64,000 bases of DNA from Pedomonas mirosovicensis (lineage in GTDB: Bacteria > Pseudomonadota > Alphaproteobacteria > Sphingomonadales > Sphingomonadaceae). This document shows, piece after piece, positions 19,605 to 31,568 of the stretch. The notes under the pieces were generated by a model. The model had not been told where the DNA came from, did not search any database, and saw only the letters and a list, made by a program, of their open reading frames with translations. Within the stretch, counting starts at the first letter, position 1, and the number at the start of each line of letters is the position of its first letter. The stretch spans positions 1,813,001-1,877,000 of the forward strand of contig NZ_JAKFIA010000001.1 in NCBI RefSeq assembly GCF_022569295.1, read 5' to 3'. The position numbers and the translations under genes are program-made.

Positions 19605-21662
19605 TCACTCCGAAAACAGTTTGGGCAGGAACCAAGAGACTGCCGCTGCCACGCCGATCAACATGGCGAATGCATAGGTGAACACATAACCGGTCTGGAT
19701 ACGCCGGGACTTGACGGCGACCGTCGCCACGGCGGCGGAGATGCCGTCCGGACCAAGGCCGTCGATGATCGCCCCGTCGCCCTTCTTCCAGAGCACCCGG
19801 CCCAGCCACTGCGCCGGACGCACGAACACCAGGTTGTACAGCTCATCGAAGAACCACTTCCGGTACAGGAAGATGTACAGCCCCTTGAACGTGCGGGCGA
19901 ACGCCGCCGGAATGTGGGTGTTGATGACGTAGCTGTTGAGCGCCAGCAGGAAGCCCAGCAGCATGGCCACGGATGGCGACCAGGGCACCCACGCGGGCAG
20001 CACGCCCGGCTCGTGCATCTGATGGAGGACGTTCTCGCCGACGACCGTCAGCGCGCCGTTCCAGAAGTGCTCGTAGCCGTGACCGATGAAGAAGTCGCGG
20101 AACACGAAGCCTGCGGCCACCGCGCCCACCGCCAGCACCGCCAGCGGAACGAGCATGACGAGCGGGCTCTCGTGCGGGTGGTAGCCCGCCGTACCCTCGA
20201 CATGCCGCGCATCCTCGCCGTGGCCTGCGCCTTCCTCACCCTCGACCGGGTGGTCGGTTTCCTCGCCATGGCCATGGTCACCGTGCATGGCGTGCTGGAT
20301 GTGCTCCGAACCCGCCCAGCGCGGCTTGCCATGGAAGGTGAGGAACGCCAGCCGCCAGGAGTAGAAGCTGGTGAGGAACGCCGCGAACACGCCGCAGACG
20401 AAGGCGAACATGCCGACCGTGGAGCCGGAGGCATAGGCCGCCTCGATGATGGCGTCCTTCGAGAAGTAGCCCGCCGTGTACGGGAAGCCCGTCAGCGCCA
20501 GCGTGCCGATGACCATCATGGCGTAGGTGAACGGAATGGCTTTGTAGAGGCCACCGTAATACCGCATATCCTGCTCGTGGTGCATCGAGTGGATGACCGA
20601 GCCCGCGCCCAGGAACAGCAGCGCCTTGAAGAAGGCGTGCGTGAACAGGTGGAACATGGCCGCGCCATAGGCGCCGACGCCCAGTGCGAAGAACATGTAG
20701 CCCAGCTGCGAGCAGGTCGAGTAGGCGATTACGCGCTTGATGTCGTTCTGGGTGGTGCCGATGGTGGCGGCGAACAGCGCGGTTGCCGCACCGACGACCG
20801 TGACCACCTCCAGGGCGACCGGCGCCTGTTCGAACAGCGGCGAGCAGCGCGCCACCATGAACACGCCCGCGGTCACCATGGTCGCGGCGTGGATGAGCGC
20901 CGACACCGGGGTCGGGCCTTCCATCGCGTCCGGCAGCCAGGTGTGCAGGCCCAGCTGCGCCGACTTGCCCATCGCACCCACGAAGAGCAGCAGGCAGATG
21001 GTGGTCATCACATCGACGTTATAGCCGAGGAAGGAGAAGGTCTTGCCCGCCATCGAGGGCGCTGCGCCGAAGATGGCATCGAAGCCGACCGCGTCGAACA
21101 CCATGAAGGTGGCGAACATGCCGAGCATGAAGCCGAAGTCACCGACGCGGTTGACCACGAACGCCTTCATCGCCGCCGCATTGGCCGACGGCTTCTGATA
21201 CCAGAAACCGATGAGGAGGTACGAGGCCAGGCCCACGCCTTCCCAACCGAAGAACATCTGCACCAGGTTGTCCGCCGTCACGAGCATGAGCATCGCGAAG
21301 GTGAACAGCGACAGGTACGCGAAGAACCGTGGCTGGTGTGGGTCCTCGGACATGTAGCCCCAGGAATAGAGGTGCACGAGGGCCGAAACGCTGGTGACGA
21401 CCACGAGCATGACCGCCGTCAGGGTGTCGATCCGCAGCGCCCAGTCGAACTGGAGCGCGCCGGAGTGAACCCACGGCAGCACGGTAACGGTGGTCGCATT
21501 GCCGCCCAGCGCCACCTCGAAGAACGCAACCCAGGACAGGGCACAGGAAACCGCGACTGCGCCGGTGGTGACGATCTGCGACGGGCGCAGACCGATCACG
21601 CGGCCGAACAGTCCGGCAACAATGGCCGCCAGGAGCGGCAGAAATACAATTGCCTGATACAT
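19605..21662 (-). CDS. nuoL: NADH-quinone oxidoreductase subunit L
   Basis: Distal antiporter-like subunit of complex I, with the long lateral helix at its C-terminus. The 685-aa protein carries FFGWEGVGLASYLLIGFW (about 137-154), GKSAQLGLHTWLPDAMEGPTPVSALIHAATMV (about 229-260) and DIKRVIAYSTCSQLGYMF (about 306-323). A His/Glu/Gly-rich hydrophilic insert occupies about residues 450-499 (HAMHGDHGHGEE..., GAGHGEDARH), in the loop where many alphaproteobacterial NuoL proteins are variable. The insert is a plausible metal-binding stretch. The gene is 14 nt downstream of nuoK. Confidence 0.97.
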   Translation of the reverse strand: MYQAIVFLPLLAAIVAGLFGRVIGLRPSQIVTTGAVAVSCALSWVAFFEVALGGNATTVTVLPWVHSGALQFDWALRIDTLTAVMLVVVTSVSALVHLYSWGYMSEDPHQPRFFAYLSLFTFAMLMLVTADNLVQMFFGWEGVGLASYLLIGFWYQKPSANAAAMKAFVVNRVGDFGFMLGMFATFMVFDAVGFDAIFGAAPSMAGKTFSFLGYNVDVMTTICLLLFVGAMGKSAQLGLHTWLPDAMEGPTPVSALIHAATMVTAGVFMVARCSPLFEQAPVALEVVTVVGAATALFAATIGTTQNDIKRVIAYSTCSQLGYMFFALGVGAYGAAMFHLFTHAFFKALLFLGAGSVIHSMHHEQDMRYYGGLYKAIPFTYAMMVIGTLALTGFPYTAGYFSKDAIIEAAYASGSTVGMFAFVCGVFAAFLTSFYSWRLAFLTFHGKPRWAGSEHIQHAMHGDHGHGEETDHPVEGEEGAGHGEDARHVEGTAGYHPHESPLVMLVPLAVLAVGAVAAGFVFRDFFIGHGYEHFWNGALTVVGENVLHQMHEPGVLPAWVPWSPSVAMLLGFLLALNSYVINTHIPAAFARTFKGLYIFLYRKWFFDELYNLVFVRPAQWLGRVLWKKGDGAIIDGLGPDGISAAVATVAVKSRRIQTGYVFTYAFAMLIGVAAAVSWFLPKLFSE

Positions 21663-21676
21663 CGAGGACCCCCGGC

Positions 21677-21982
21677 TCAGCCCTTCATCATGTTGATATC
21701 TTCAACCGCGATGGAGCCGCGGTTGCGGAAATAGACAACGAGAATGGCAAGACCGATGGCCGCCTCGCCCGCTGCCACCGTCAGAACGAACATGGTGAAG
21801 ACCTGCCCCACCATGTCGCCGAGGAAGCTCGAGAAGGCGACGAGGTTGATGTTGACCGAGAGCAGGATGAGCTCGATCGACATCAGAATGATGATGACGT
21901 TCTTGCGGTTCACGAAGATGCCCAGCACGCCTACGACGAAGAGTATCGCCGCGACGATCAGGTAGTGGCCTAATCCGATCAT
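21677..21982 (-). CDS. nuoK: NADH-quinone oxidoreductase subunit K
   Basis: A 101-aa complex I membrane subunit with three segments and the two conserved membrane glutamates, in [16 protein letters not shown] (about 35-50) and [21 protein letters not shown] (about 65-85). The starting [23 protein letters not shown] is typical of the family. It lies 14 nt from both nuoJ and nuoL. Confidence 0.97.
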   Translation of the reverse strand: MIGLGHYLIVAAILFVVGVLGIFVNRKNVIIILMSIELILLSVNINLVAFSSFLGDMVGQVFTMFVLTVAAGEAAIGLAILVVYFRNRGSIAVEDINMMKG

Positions 21983-21996
21983 TATGGGTTCCTCGC

Positions 21997-22605
21997 CTAC
22001 TCGATGCCCTGGCCCGGCTGACGCTTGACCAACGCGATGGCATCCTGGGGACGGCGCGCGTTCTGCCGGGTGATGTCCTGCTTGCGAACGCCCGACCGCT
22101 GCCGGTGGGTCAGCAGGATCGCACCGATCATCGCGACCAGCAGGATGAGACCCGCAGCCTGGAACACGTAGATGAAGTCGGTGTAGATCAGCGCGCCCAG
22201 GGCCTGGGTATTGGCCACCCCTTCGGGGGACGGAGCCCGCAGCGCTTCCGTTGCGGTCGGCGCCATCGACCAGGCGCCGCCCAGAAGGACCAGCTCGGTC
22301 AGCAGAATGGCTGCCACCAGCAAGCCGATGGGCAGATAGGCCGCGAAGCCCTTTCGCAGTTCCTCGAAGTTGATGTCGAGCATCATGACCACGAAGAGGA
22401 ACAGCACCGCCACCGCGCCCACGTAGACGATGACCAGGATCATCGCCAGGAACTCGGCGCCAAGGAGCACGAACAGCCCCGCCGCGTTGAAGAATGCCAA
22501 GATGAGCCAGAGCACGGAGTGCACCGGATTCTTGGCCGTGATCACCATCAGGCCGGATACGACCACGATGGCTGAGAACAGATAAAAGGCCAGCGCGTGA
22601 GCCAC
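21997..22605 (-). CDS. nuoJ: NADH-quinone oxidoreductase subunit J
   Basis: Complex I membrane subunit with five hydrophobic segments, 202 aa from a GTG start at 22605 ([38 protein letters not shown]). The frame is open 58 codons further upstream, but that part crosses a palindromic repeat and has no family likeness, so the GTG is preferred. [26 protein letters not shown] (about 50-76) contains the pi-bulge region linked to coupling. The ribosome site before the GTG is weak. The C-terminus is basic and hydrophilic. Confidence 0.9.
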   Translation of the reverse strand: MAHALAFYLFSAIVVVSGLMVITAKNPVHSVLWLILAFFNAAGLFVLLGAEFLAMILVIVYVGAVAVLFLFVVMMLDINFEELRKGFAAYLPIGLLVAAILLTELVLLGGAWSMAPTATEALRAPSPEGVANTQALGALIYTDFIYVFQAAGLILLVAMIGAILLTHRQRSGVRKQDITRQNARRPQDAIALVKRQPGQGIE

Positions 22606-22629
22606 GAGCCTGAGGCCCCCTTTACTTCG

Positions 22630-22703
22630 GTCCGTGATGAGCCTGCCGAACCACGGACTCTGTTTCCGGTTCTGTCCGCCCCGGGACAGGCTCTGGGGGC
22701 GGA
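22630..22703. repeat. Two adjacent REP-like palindromes between nuoI and nuoJ
   Basis: The first is GTCCGTG..CACGGAC (22630-22658) around ATGAGCCTGCCGAAC, close to the GAGCCTGTCGAACCACG type of palindrome common in sphingomonad genomes. The second is TCCGCCCC..GGGGCGGA (22675-22703) around a GGGACAGGCTCT core. They are the only large gap inside the nuoG-nuoN part of the operon and may modulate mRNA stability. Confidence 0.65.
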
Positions 22704-22727
22704 CCAGCGAAAATTCGTAGCGCTCTG

Positions 22728-23213
22728 TTAACGGTAGGGTGCGTCCAGAGCAAGGTTTTGGGCGATCTCCCGCTCCCACCGTTCACCGTTCGCGAGCAGC
22801 CGGTCCTTGTTGTAGAGCAGCTCTTCACGGGTTTCGGTCGAGAACTCGAAGTTCGGACCCTCGACGATGGCGTCCACCGGGCAGGCTTCCTGGCAGAAGC
22901 CGCAGTAGATGCACTTGGTCATGTCGATGTCGTAGCGCGTGGTGCGGCGGGAGCCGTCGGCACGCGGTTCGGCCTCGATGGTGATGGCCTGCGCCGGGCA
23001 GACCGCCTCGCACAGCTTGCAGGCGATGCAGCGCTCTTCGCCGTTGGGATAACGGCGCAGGGCGTGCTCACCACGGAAGCGAGGGCTGAGCGGCCCCTTC
23101 TCGAAGGGGTAGTTGATCGTCGCCTTCTCCTTGAACATGTACTTGAAGGTCAAGGCCATGCCCTTCACGAATTCCGTGAGGAGGAGCTGTTTGGCGGCAA
23201 ATGCGAGTGACAT
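22728..23213 (-). CDS. nuoI: NADH-quinone oxidoreductase subunit I
   Basis: Peripheral-arm subunit holding clusters N6a and N6b, passing electrons towards NuoB. The 161-aa protein has two complete 4Fe-4S motifs, [16 protein letters not shown] (about 61-76) and [16 protein letters not shown] (about 100-115), each with four Cys. The amphipathic N-terminus ([32 protein letters not shown]) packs on the membrane arm. It starts 14 nt after nuoH. Confidence 0.97.
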   Translation of the reverse strand: MSLAFAAKQLLLTEFVKGMALTFKYMFKEKATINYPFEKGPLSPRFRGEHALRRYPNGEERCIACKLCEAVCPAQAITIEAEPRADGSRRTTRYDIDMTKCIYCGFCQEACPVDAIVEGPNFEFSTETREELLYNKDRLLANGERWEREIAQNLALDAPYR

Positions 23214-23227
23214 CAGTCAGTCTCCCG

Positions 23228-24277
23228 TCACTTCGGCAGGCTGTCGGTGAGGACCAGCGTTCCGCTGACCACAACGACCCAGAACAGGCTGAGCGGCAGG
23301 AAGACCTTCCAGCCCAGACGCATCAGCTGGTCGTAGCGGTACCTCGGCACGGTTGCCTTCACCCACGCATACACGAAGAAGAAGAAGCAAATCTTGGCGA
23401 ACAGCCAGATGAAGCCCGGCACGGCATAGAGCGGCGCCCAATCCACCGGCGGCAGCCAGCCACCGAAGAACAGCACGGAGGTCATGGCGCACATCAGGAG
23501 GATGTTGGCGTATTCACCCAGGAAGAACAGGGCGAAGGCCATGGACGAGTATTCCACCTGATAGCCCGCGACCAGCTCGGCCTCGGCTTCCGGAAGGTCG
23601 AACGGCGGACGGTTCGTCTCGGCCAGCGCCGAGATGAAGAAGATGACCGCCATCGGGAACAGCAGCGGGTGCAGCACATACATGTTGAAGATGCCGAGCA
23701 CCGCGCCCTGCTGGGACTTCACGATATCGTTCAGGTTGAGCGAGCCGACCATCAGCAGCACGCAGACGATGACAAAGCCGATGGAGACTTCGTAGGACAC
23801 CATCTGCGCGGCCGAGCGCAGGCCGCCTAGGAACGGATACTTGGAGTTGGACGCCCAGCCCGACATGATGATGCCGTAAACGCCCATGGACGAAATGGCG
23901 AACAGGTAGAGCACGCCGACGTTGATGTCCGCCAGCACCATCTCCGCCGAGAACGGGATCACCGCCCAGGCGACCAGCGCCAAGGTGAAGGTGAGCATCG
24001 GCGCGATGATGAAGATGCCCTTGTTGGCGCCCGACGGGACGATCGTTTCCTTGAGGAACAGCTTGAGGCCGTCCGCAAACGATTGCAGCAGGCCGAACGG
24101 GCCCACCACGTTCGGGCCGCGGCGCAGCTGCATTGCCGCCCACACCTTGCGGTCAACATAGACCGACATGGCCACCGCCAGCAGCAGCGGCAGAACAATC
24201 GCCAAAATCAAGAGAACGTAGGCGACCAGATAACCGCCTACCGGGCCTAGCCACGTTTGCTGAAACCACTCAACCAT
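23228..24277 (-). CDS. nuoH: NADH-quinone oxidoreductase subunit H
   Basis: Membrane subunit that helps form the quinone chamber and links it to the pumps. The start at [15 protein letters not shown] gives 349 aa and overlaps nuoG by 8 nt; a longer frame up to 24391 lies wholly inside nuoG and is rejected. Conserved [29 protein letters not shown] (about 43-71) and [30 protein letters not shown] (about 208-237) are intact. About eight membrane segments. Confidence 0.96.
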   Translation of the reverse strand: MVEWFQQTWLGPVGGYLVAYVLLILAIVLPLLLAVAMSVYVDRKVWAAMQLRRGPNVVGPFGLLQSFADGLKLFLKETIVPSGANKGIFIIAPMLTFTLALVAWAVIPFSAEMVLADINVGVLYLFAISSMGVYGIIMSGWASNSKYPFLGGLRSAAQMVSYEVSIGFVIVCVLLMVGSLNLNDIVKSQQGAVLGIFNMYVLHPLLFPMAVIFFISALAETNRPPFDLPEAEAELVAGYQVEYSSMAFALFFLGEYANILLMCAMTSVLFFGGWLPPVDWAPLYAVPGFIWLFAKICFFFFVYAWVKATVPRYRYDQLMRLGWKVFLPLSLFWVVVVSGTLVLTDSLPK

Positions 24278-26321
24278 GGGTGCCTGTCGCCTGCGTTTGT
24301 TCGCCCAGAATTTCGCGCACGCAGGCGGCCATGGTGTCGCTTGCCCGCGCGATCGGGTTGGTTTGATAGAAGTTGGTGATCGGCAGCGCAACCGGCGCGG
24401 AGGAAATACCGCCCGCCACGCCGAAATCGCCCCAGGCCGCAGGCGTGATGCCGAGCTGCCCCAGATGCGGCGCGACTTCCGCCATGCGCTCGCGCAGCTG
24501 CACGATGCTGTCGTACGGCAGGCGCTGGCCCAGCACGTCCGACAGGGCGCGCAGGATGGTCCAGTCCTCGCGGGCGTCTCCCGGCGGGAAGACGGCGCGA
24601 ATGCCCCGCTGCACCCGGCCCTCGGTGTTGACCCAGGTGCCGGACTTCTCGGTGTAGGCCGCGCCCGGCAGGATCACGTCCGCATGGCGGACGCCCTCGT
24701 CGCCGTGGGTGCCGATGTAGATGGTGAAGGTGTCCTTCAGGAAGCTGGTGTCGATTTCATCGACGCCGGCCAGGAACACTGCCTTGATCGCGCCTTCGGC
24801 GACCTTCGAGCGGATACCCTCCAGACCACCGTCAGTCACGAAGCCGATGTCGAGCGCGCCGACGCGGCCGGCGGCCGTATGCAGCACGTTGAAGCCGTTC
24901 CAGCCGTCCTTCACCAGGCCGAACTTGTCGGCGATCGAGCGGGCAGCGCTCAGCACCGCCGCGCCGTCCGCGCGGGCCAGGGCGCCCATGCCAACGACGA
25001 TCATCGGCCGCTGCGCGTTCTTCAGGCTTTCCGCCAGCGGGTGAGCGCCCGATGCGATGCCCTTCAGGATCGACAGGTCATCACCCAGCTGCTCGACCGG
25101 ATAGCCCAGTTCCGCCGCCGGACCCAGGTTGAAGGCCTTGGCCCCCTGCTTACGAACCGCCTTGCGGATACGGGTGTTGATGAGCGGCGCCTCGATGCGC
25201 GGATTGGTGCCGATCATCAGGATGAAGTCGGCAACCTCGGCACCGGAAATGGTGCTGTTGAACAGGTAGGAGGACCGCACGCTCGGGTCGATCATCGCGC
25301 CGTCGAGGCGGCATTCGAGCGTGGTCGAGCCCAGCTTGTTCAGCAGGTCCTTCAGCGCAACGAGGGCTTCCACCTCGGCCAGATCACCGGCCAGGCCCGC
25401 GATCTGGTTGCCCTCAAGGCCCGACAGGCCGGACTTGATCGCCTGGAAGGCATCCTGCCAGCTGGCCTCGCGCAGCTTGCCGTCCACCCGCACCCACGGG
25501 CGATCGAGGCGGCGGCGGATCAGACCGTCAACGGCGTAGCGGGTCTTGTCGGAGATCCACTCCTCATTGACCTCTTCGTTGAGGCGCGGCAGCACGCGCA
25601 TCACTTCGTTGGCGCGCGCGTCGACGCGGATGTTAGAGCCGACGGCATCCATCACGTCGATGCTCTCGTTCTTCGAAAGCTCCCACGGACGGGCCGAGAA
25701 GGCATAGGGCTTGGAGGTCAGTGCGCCGACCGGGCAGAGGTCGATCACGTTGGCCGAAAGCTCGGAAGTCACCGCCTTTTCAAGATAGGTGGTGATCTGC
25801 ATGTTCTCGCCGCGATAGATCGCGCCAATTTCTTCCACGCCTGCCACTTCCTCGGCGAAGCGCACGCAGCGGGTGCAGTGGATGCACCGGGTCATCTGCG
25901 TCTTGATGAGCGGACCCATGTACTTCTCGGTCACGGCGCGCTTGTTCTCGTCATACCGGCTGAAGCCCCGGCCGTAGGCCATGGCTTCATCCTGCAGATC
26001 GCACTCGCCGCCCTGGTCGCAGATTGGGCAATCCAGCGGGTGGTTGATGAGGAGGAACTCCATCACCCCTTCCCGCGCCTTCTTCACCTTCGGCGTGTTG
26101 GTGTGGATCACCATGCCGTCGGCGGCCGGCATCGCGCAGGACGCGATCGGCTTGGGAGCCTTTTCCTGCTCCACCAGGCACATGCGGCAGTTACCGGCGA
26201 TCGAGAGGCGCTCGTGGTAGCAGAAGCGCGGGATTTCCTTGCCTGCGACTTCGCAGGCCTGCAGCACGGTCGCGCCGGCCGGAACCTCGACTTCGATGCC
26301 GTCAACAGTCAGTTTGGGCAT
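24270..26321 (-). CDS. nuoG: NADH-quinone oxidoreductase subunit G
   Basis: Largest peripheral subunit, wiring electrons from the flavin site. The 683-aa protein has an N-terminal ferredoxin-like 2Fe-2S site ([15 protein letters not shown], about 34-48), the HxxxCxxCxxxxxC site of N5 ([18 protein letters not shown], about 94-111), a 4Fe-4S pair beginning [16 protein letters not shown] (about 146) and a molybdopterin-oxidoreductase-like fold in the rest, which binds no cofactor. It is 11 nt after nuoF. Confidence 0.97.
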   Translation of the reverse strand: MPKLTVDGIEVEVPAGATVLQACEVAGKEIPRFCYHERLSIAGNCRMCLVEQEKAPKPIASCAMPAADGMVIHTNTPKVKKAREGVMEFLLINHPLDCPICDQGGECDLQDEAMAYGRGFSRYDENKRAVTEKYMGPLIKTQMTRCIHCTRCVRFAEEVAGVEEIGAIYRGENMQITTYLEKAVTSELSANVIDLCPVGALTSKPYAFSARPWELSKNESIDVMDAVGSNIRVDARANEVMRVLPRLNEEVNEEWISDKTRYAVDGLIRRRLDRPWVRVDGKLREASWQDAFQAIKSGLSGLEGNQIAGLAGDLAEVEALVALKDLLNKLGSTTLECRLDGAMIDPSVRSSYLFNSTISGAEVADFILMIGTNPRIEAPLINTRIRKAVRKQGAKAFNLGPAAELGYPVEQLGDDLSILKGIASGAHPLAESLKNAQRPMIVVGMGALARADGAAVLSAARSIADKFGLVKDGWNGFNVLHTAAGRVGALDIGFVTDGGLEGIRSKVAEGAIKAVFLAGVDEIDTSFLKDTFTIYIGTHGDEGVRHADVILPGAAYTEKSGTWVNTEGRVQRGIRAVFPPGDAREDWTILRALSDVLGQRLPYDSIVQLRERMAEVAPHLGQLGITPAAWGDFGVAGGISSAPVALPITNFYQTNPIARASDTMAACVREILGEQTQATGTHG

Positions 26322-26332
26322 GGCTTACTCCG

Positions 26333-27625
<1,293 letters not shown>

Positions 27626-27728
27626 GTTCCGCCACTTACCTTTGGTTCCTCAACCGGCGCCCGTCTTGCGTCCCCTCAGGGGCCGCAGGGCCAGCCACCG
27701 GCAAGCCTGCATCCGAGGCAGTCCGCCC

Positions 27729-27754
27729 GCGCACCCCATAAGAATGGGGCGCGC
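27729..27754. other. Hairpin between nuoE and nuoF
   Basis: GCGCACCCCAT / ATGGGGCGCGC (10 of 11 pairs) without a T tract. Its position inside an operon suggests an RNA processing or stability element, not a terminator. Confidence 0.45.
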
Positions 27755-27760
27755 GGCCGC

Positions 27761-28390
27761 TCACGCCACCTTGTCCTTCAGCGTCGTCGGGCCACCGACG
27801 GGAGCCGAGAACTGCCGGTCCACCTGCGGCCCCGGCTTCGGCTCCTCGCCACGCGCCAGAGCCTCCAGAATGGCCTTGGTGCTGTCGTAGGTCAGATCTT
27901 CGTAGAAGTGATCGTTGATCTGCATCATCGGCGCATTCACGCACGCGCCCAGGCACTCGACCTCGGTCAGGGTGAACAGGCCGTCGTTCGTGACCTTGCC
28001 CTTCTCCAACCCCATGTCCTTGCAGGCGCGGAACACGTCGTCCGAACCGCGCAGCCAGCACGGCGTGGTGCCGCACACCTGGACGTGGTGCTTGCCGACC
28101 GGGTTCAGGTTGTACATCGTGTAGAACGACGCCACCTCGTAGACCCGGATGTACGGCATATCGAGGTAGTTGGCGACGTACTCGATCACCGGCACCGGCA
28201 GCCAGGCGCCGCCGCCGTATTGCTGGGCCACCTGGCGCTGGGCCAGGTCGAGCAGACGCATCACTGCCGACTGCTGACGCCCGGCCGGATAGCGGGCGAT
28301 CACCGTCTTGGCGAACGCCTCGTTCTCGGAAGTCCACTTGAAATCACGGCCGAAGTTGGGATCGACCTTCACGGGTGCTGCGTCGGCCAT
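27761..28390 (-). CDS. nuoE: NADH-quinone oxidoreductase subunit E
   Basis: Thioredoxin-fold subunit with 2Fe-2S cluster N1a, partner of NuoF. In the 209-aa protein the ligands are in VCGTTPCWLRG (about 104-114) and VECLGACVNAPMM (about 142-154), the expected C-x4-C ... C-x3-C pattern. The C-terminal 30 residues (EEPKPGPQVDRQFSAPVGGPTTLKDKVA) form the extended tail common in alphaproteobacteria. Its start codon overlaps the nuoD stop by one base (TGATG). Confidence 0.97.
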   Translation of the reverse strand: MADAAPVKVDPNFGRDFKWTSENEAFAKTVIARYPAGRQQSAVMRLLDLAQRQVAQQYGGGAWLPVPVIEYVANYLDMPYIRVYEVASFYTMYNLNPVGKHHVQVCGTTPCWLRGSDDVFRACKDMGLEKGKVTNDGLFTLTEVECLGACVNAPMMQINDHFYEDLTYDSTKAILEALARGEEPKPGPQVDRQFSAPVGGPTTLKDKVA

Positions 28391-29568
28391 CAGCGGTCCA
28401 CCTCACCAAACACGATATCGAGAGAGCCCAGCACCGCCGGGGCGTCCGCCAGCATGTGGCCCTTGCACAGGAAGTCCATGGCGGACAGGTGCGCGAAGCC
28501 CGAAGCGCGGATATGGCAGCGGTACGGCTTGTTGGTGCCGTCGGACACCAGATAGATGCCGAACTCGCCCTTGGGCGCTTCGACCGCCGCATAGACTTCG
28601 CCCGCCGGAACGTGGAAGCCTTCGGTGTAGAGCTTGAAGTGGTGGATGAGCGCTTCCATCGAGCGCTTCATCTCGCCACGGCGCGGCGGCGTGACCTTGC
28701 GGTCCATCGAGAGCACCGGACCTGCCGGCATCTCGTTGAGGCACTGACGGATGATCTTGAGGCTCTGCTTCATCTCTTCGAAGCGGAGCACGTAACGATC
28801 ATAGCAGTCGCCGTTCTTGCCGACCACGACGTCGAAGTCCATGCGGTCGTAAACGTCGTACGGCTGAGCCTTGCGGAGGTCCCAGGCGACGCCCGAGCCG
28901 CGCAGCATCGGGCCCGAGAAGCCCCATGCCATGGCGTCTTCCGCCGAGATCACGCCGATGTCGACGTTGCGCTGCTTGAAGATGCGGTTGTCGAGCAGCA
29001 GGGTCTCAAGGTCGGCGAGAACCTTCGGGAAGGTTTCCGTCCAGTCCCAGATGTCCTTGGCCAGCTCCGGCGTCATGTCCTGGTGGACGCCGCCGGGGCG
29101 GAAATAGGCCGCGTGCATGCGGGCGCCCGAGACGCGCTCATAGAACACCATGAGCTTCTCGCGCTCCTCGAAGCCCCACAGGATCGGCGTCAGCGCGCCC
29201 ACGTCCATGGCGTGGGTGCAGACGTTCATCAGGTGGTTCTTGATGCGGGTAATTTCCGACCACATCACGCGCAGGTACTGGGCGCGCAGCGGCACGTCGA
29301 GGCCAAGCAGCTTCTCGATGCCGAGCACATAGGCGTGCTCCTGGCACATGGGCGACACGTAGTCGAGCCGGTCCATGTAGGGCAGCGCCTGCAGGTAGGT
29401 CTTGTACTCGGAAAGCTTTTCGGTGCCGCGATGCAGGAGGCCGACGTGCGGGTCCACGCGCTCGATCACCTCGCCGTCCAGCTCCATGACCAGGCGCAGC
29501 ACGCCGTGGGCCGCCGGATGCTGGGGGCCGAAGTTGATGGTGTAGTTCTGAATATCAATTTCGGACAT
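28390..29568 (-). CDS. nuoD: NADH-quinone oxidoreductase subunit D
   Basis: The 49-kDa-type subunit that forms the quinone-binding site with NuoB. The 392-aa protein includes [23 protein letters not shown] (about 11-33), with the quinone-site His, [15 protein letters not shown] (about 75-89), [26 protein letters not shown] (about 202-227) and the C-terminal [13 protein letters not shown]. NuoC and NuoD are separate here, unlike the fused E. coli form. 4 nt from nuoC. Confidence 0.97.
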   Translation of the reverse strand: MSEIDIQNYTINFGPQHPAAHGVLRLVMELDGEVIERVDPHVGLLHRGTEKLSEYKTYLQALPYMDRLDYVSPMCQEHAYVLGIEKLLGLDVPLRAQYLRVMWSEITRIKNHLMNVCTHAMDVGALTPILWGFEEREKLMVFYERVSGARMHAAYFRPGGVHQDMTPELAKDIWDWTETFPKVLADLETLLLDNRIFKQRNVDIGVISAEDAMAWGFSGPMLRGSGVAWDLRKAQPYDVYDRMDFDVVVGKNGDCYDRYVLRFEEMKQSLKIIRQCLNEMPAGPVLSMDRKVTPPRRGEMKRSMEALIHHFKLYTEGFHVPAGEVYAAVEAPKGEFGIYLVSDGTNKPYRCHIRASGFAHLSAMDFLCKGHMLADAPAVLGSLDIVFGEVDR

Positions 29569-29572
29569 CGGC

Positions 29573-30214
29573 TCAGCCCTGCTTCTTTTCGGCGGCCTTT
29601 TCGTCGCCGGGCAGAATGTACTGTGCGCCTTCCCAAGGGCTCAGGAAGTCGAAGTTGCGGAAGTCCTGACGCAGGTCGACCGGTTCGTAGACCACGCGCT
29701 TGTGCTCTTCCGAGTAGCGCACTTCCACATAACCGGTGAGCGGGAAGTCCTTCCGCAGCGGGAAGCCCTGGAAGCCGTAGTCGGTGAGGATGCGGCGCAG
29801 GTCCGGGTGTCCCTCGAAGAGAACGCCGTACATGTCCCACACCTCGCGCTCGAACCAGTTGGCCGAGGGAAACAGGCTGGTGGCGGAAGCAACCGGGGTC
29901 GCCTCGTCCGCCGTCACCTTCACCCGCACGCGCAGGTTATGCTTGTAGGACAGCAGGTGATAGACCACGTCGAACCGCTCCGGCCGGTCGGGGTAATCGG
30001 CCCCGCACACATCCATCAGCGACTTGAACATCAGCGCCGGATCGTCGCGCAGCGTCTGGAGCACATCGAGGATAGCCTCGCGCTTCACGACGAGCGTGAC
30101 TTCGCCTGCGGCCGTTACCGTCTCGAGCAGGCTGCCGCCCAGCTTTTCCGCGCAGGCCGATGCCAGCGCTGCCAGCTTGTCCTCGCTCGGAACCCAGGAA
30201 GTCAAAGCGATCAT
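29573..30214 (-). CDS. nuoC: NADH-quinone oxidoreductase subunit C
   Basis: The 30-kDa-type peripheral subunit, without cofactors. The 213-aa protein keeps the family signature [22 protein letters not shown] (about 79-100), [48 protein letters not shown] (about 121-168) and a variable Lys/Glu tail. It overlaps nuoB by 4 nt (ATGA). Confidence 0.97.
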   Translation of the reverse strand: MIALTSWVPSEDKLAALASACAEKLGGSLLETVTAAGEVTLVVKREAILDVLQTLRDDPALMFKSLMDVCGADYPDRPERFDVVYHLLSYKHNLRVRVKVTADEATPVASATSLFPSANWFEREVWDMYGVLFEGHPDLRRILTDYGFQGFPLRKDFPLTGYVEVRYSEEHKRVVYEPVDLRQDFRNFDFLSPWEGAQYILPGDEKAAEKKQG

Positions 30215-30777
30215 CGTTCAATCGTCCCTTCCCGCCGGATTTTCTTCTGAAGCAGCAGAACGCCGTAAAGCAGCGCTTCCGCCGTCGGCGGGCAGCCGGG
30301 AACGTAGATGTCCACGGGCACGATGCGGTCGCAGCCGCGCACCACCGAATAGCTGTAGTGGTAGTAACCGCCGCCGTTCGCGCACGACCCCATCGAGATC
30401 ACGTAGCGCGGCTCGGACATCTGGTCGTAAACGCGACGCAGCGCCGGGGCCATCTTGTTGGTCAGCGTGCCGGCGACGATCATCACGTCGGACTGACGCG
30501 GCGACGCGCGCGGGGCGACGCCGAAGCGCTCCAGATCGTAACGCGGCATGTTGGTGTGCATCATCTCGACCGCGCAGCAGGCAAGGCCGAACGTCATCCA
30601 CCACAGCGAACCGGTGCGTGCCCAGGCGATGAGATCCTCTGCCTTGGTCACGAGGAAACCCTTGTCGGTCAGTTCCTTGTTCAGGTCGTTAAAGAACTGA
30701 TCGTTCGTCGTCGGCGTCAGGGCCGTTGCCGAGGACTGCATAGCGGTAGCGCCTGCCATGGGCTGAATTACTCCCAT
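30211..30777 (-). CDS. nuoB: NADH-quinone oxidoreductase subunit B
   Basis: Carries cluster N2, the last before quinone. From the ATG at 30777 it has 188 aa; the longer frame upstream lies inside nuoA. The adjacent-Cys ligands CCAVEMMH (about 65-72), [40 protein letters not shown] (about 129-168) give the four Cys of N2. It starts 10 nt inside the end of nuoA; a second ATG six codons on (MAGATAM) could also be used. Confidence 0.95.
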   Translation of the reverse strand: MGVIQPMAGATAMQSSATALTPTTNDQFFNDLNKELTDKGFLVTKAEDLIAWARTGSLWWMTFGLACCAVEMMHTNMPRYDLERFGVAPRASPRQSDVMIVAGTLTNKMAPALRRVYDQMSEPRYVISMGSCANGGGYYHYSYSVVRGCDRIVPVDIYVPGCPPTAEALLYGVLLLQKKIRREGTIER

Positions 30778-31145
30778 TCCAACGCCCCCTTCTTCCACTC
30801 GTAGATGAAGCCGATGGTCAGAACGCCCAGGAAGCAGACCATCGACCAGAAACCGAACACCCCGATCTTGCCGAGGCTCACCGCCCACGGAAACAGGAAG
30901 GCCACCTCCAGATCGAAGATGATGAACAGGATCGAGACCAGATAGAACCGCACGTCGAACTTACGACGGGCGTCATCGAACGCCTCGAAACCGCACTCGT
31001 AGGCGGCCAGCTTTTCCGGGTCCGGCTTCTGCATGCCGCCGAGCGAACTGACGACGACGGGCAATGCGACGAAAATGCCGGAAAAAACAATGGCGATCCC
31101 GAGAAAGATCAGGATCGGCAAATATGACTGCGCGACCTCAGGCAT
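30768..31145 (-). CDS. nuoA: NADH-quinone oxidoreductase subunit A
   Basis: A 125-aa membrane subunit near the quinone site and first gene of the complex I block. Three hydrophobic segments flank the conserved [49 protein letters not shown] (about 39-87), including the Cys of the quinone-site loop. The ATG at 31145 has a strong GGAGG ribosome site 11 nt upstream; a GTG ten codons earlier is possible but less likely. Confidence 0.95.
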   Translation of the reverse strand: MPEVAQSYLPILIFLGIAIVFSGIFVALPVVVSSLGGMQKPDPEKLAAYECGFEAFDDARRKFDVRFYLVSILFIIFDLEVAFLFPWAVSLGKIGVFGFWSMVCFLGVLTIGFIYEWKKGALEWE

Positions 31146-31521
31146 GAGACTCGTTACCTCCGCTCTTGGCGGCACCCTTTAGCACCCATCGCCGTTCGCG
31201 CAAGGGGGCGCGGCCAAAAAGGTTCAGCTCGGCCCTATTTCAGAGGCCAAAACGGTTGCAAGTAATTCTTAACTGCTGAACTTTGGTACATTTGGCGGTT
31301 GATCGGGAGGGTTCCCAGGCACAGCCTAGATCGGGAGTCGCGCAATCCATTGCAATACGCTGCCCCGTGATAGAACCCGCCAACCGACGCCATTAAAACA
31401 CGGCTCGCACCATCGGGGCTGAACCACCGCATCGGCTGCGAAACGTACCGCCCCAAATGCCCGCAGAACAGCGTTACAGGCGCTTGTCGCTCGCCGCAGG
31501 CATAAACGCCCCTGAAACGCA
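31146..31521. other. Upstream region of the nuo operon
   Basis: About 375 bp that must hold the complex I promoter. No clear operator or riboswitch was recognised. An open minus-strand frame crosses it but overlaps the end of suhB and looks like chance. Confidence 0.4.
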
Positions 31522-31546
31522 AAAGGGGCCGGAAACCGGCCCCTTT
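31522..31546 (-). terminator. Terminator after the inositol-phosphatase gene
   Basis: Perfect AAAGGGGCCGG / CCGGCCCCTTT hairpin with a 3-nt loop, followed on the minus strand by TTTT, 23 nt past the stop. Confidence 0.85.
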
Positions 31547-31568
31547 AACGCTCGTCGGCCAAGCCGGA

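Noticed and set aside
24278-24391. Longer start for nuoH
   Set aside because: The extra 38 codons lie wholly inside nuoG and do not resemble NuoH.
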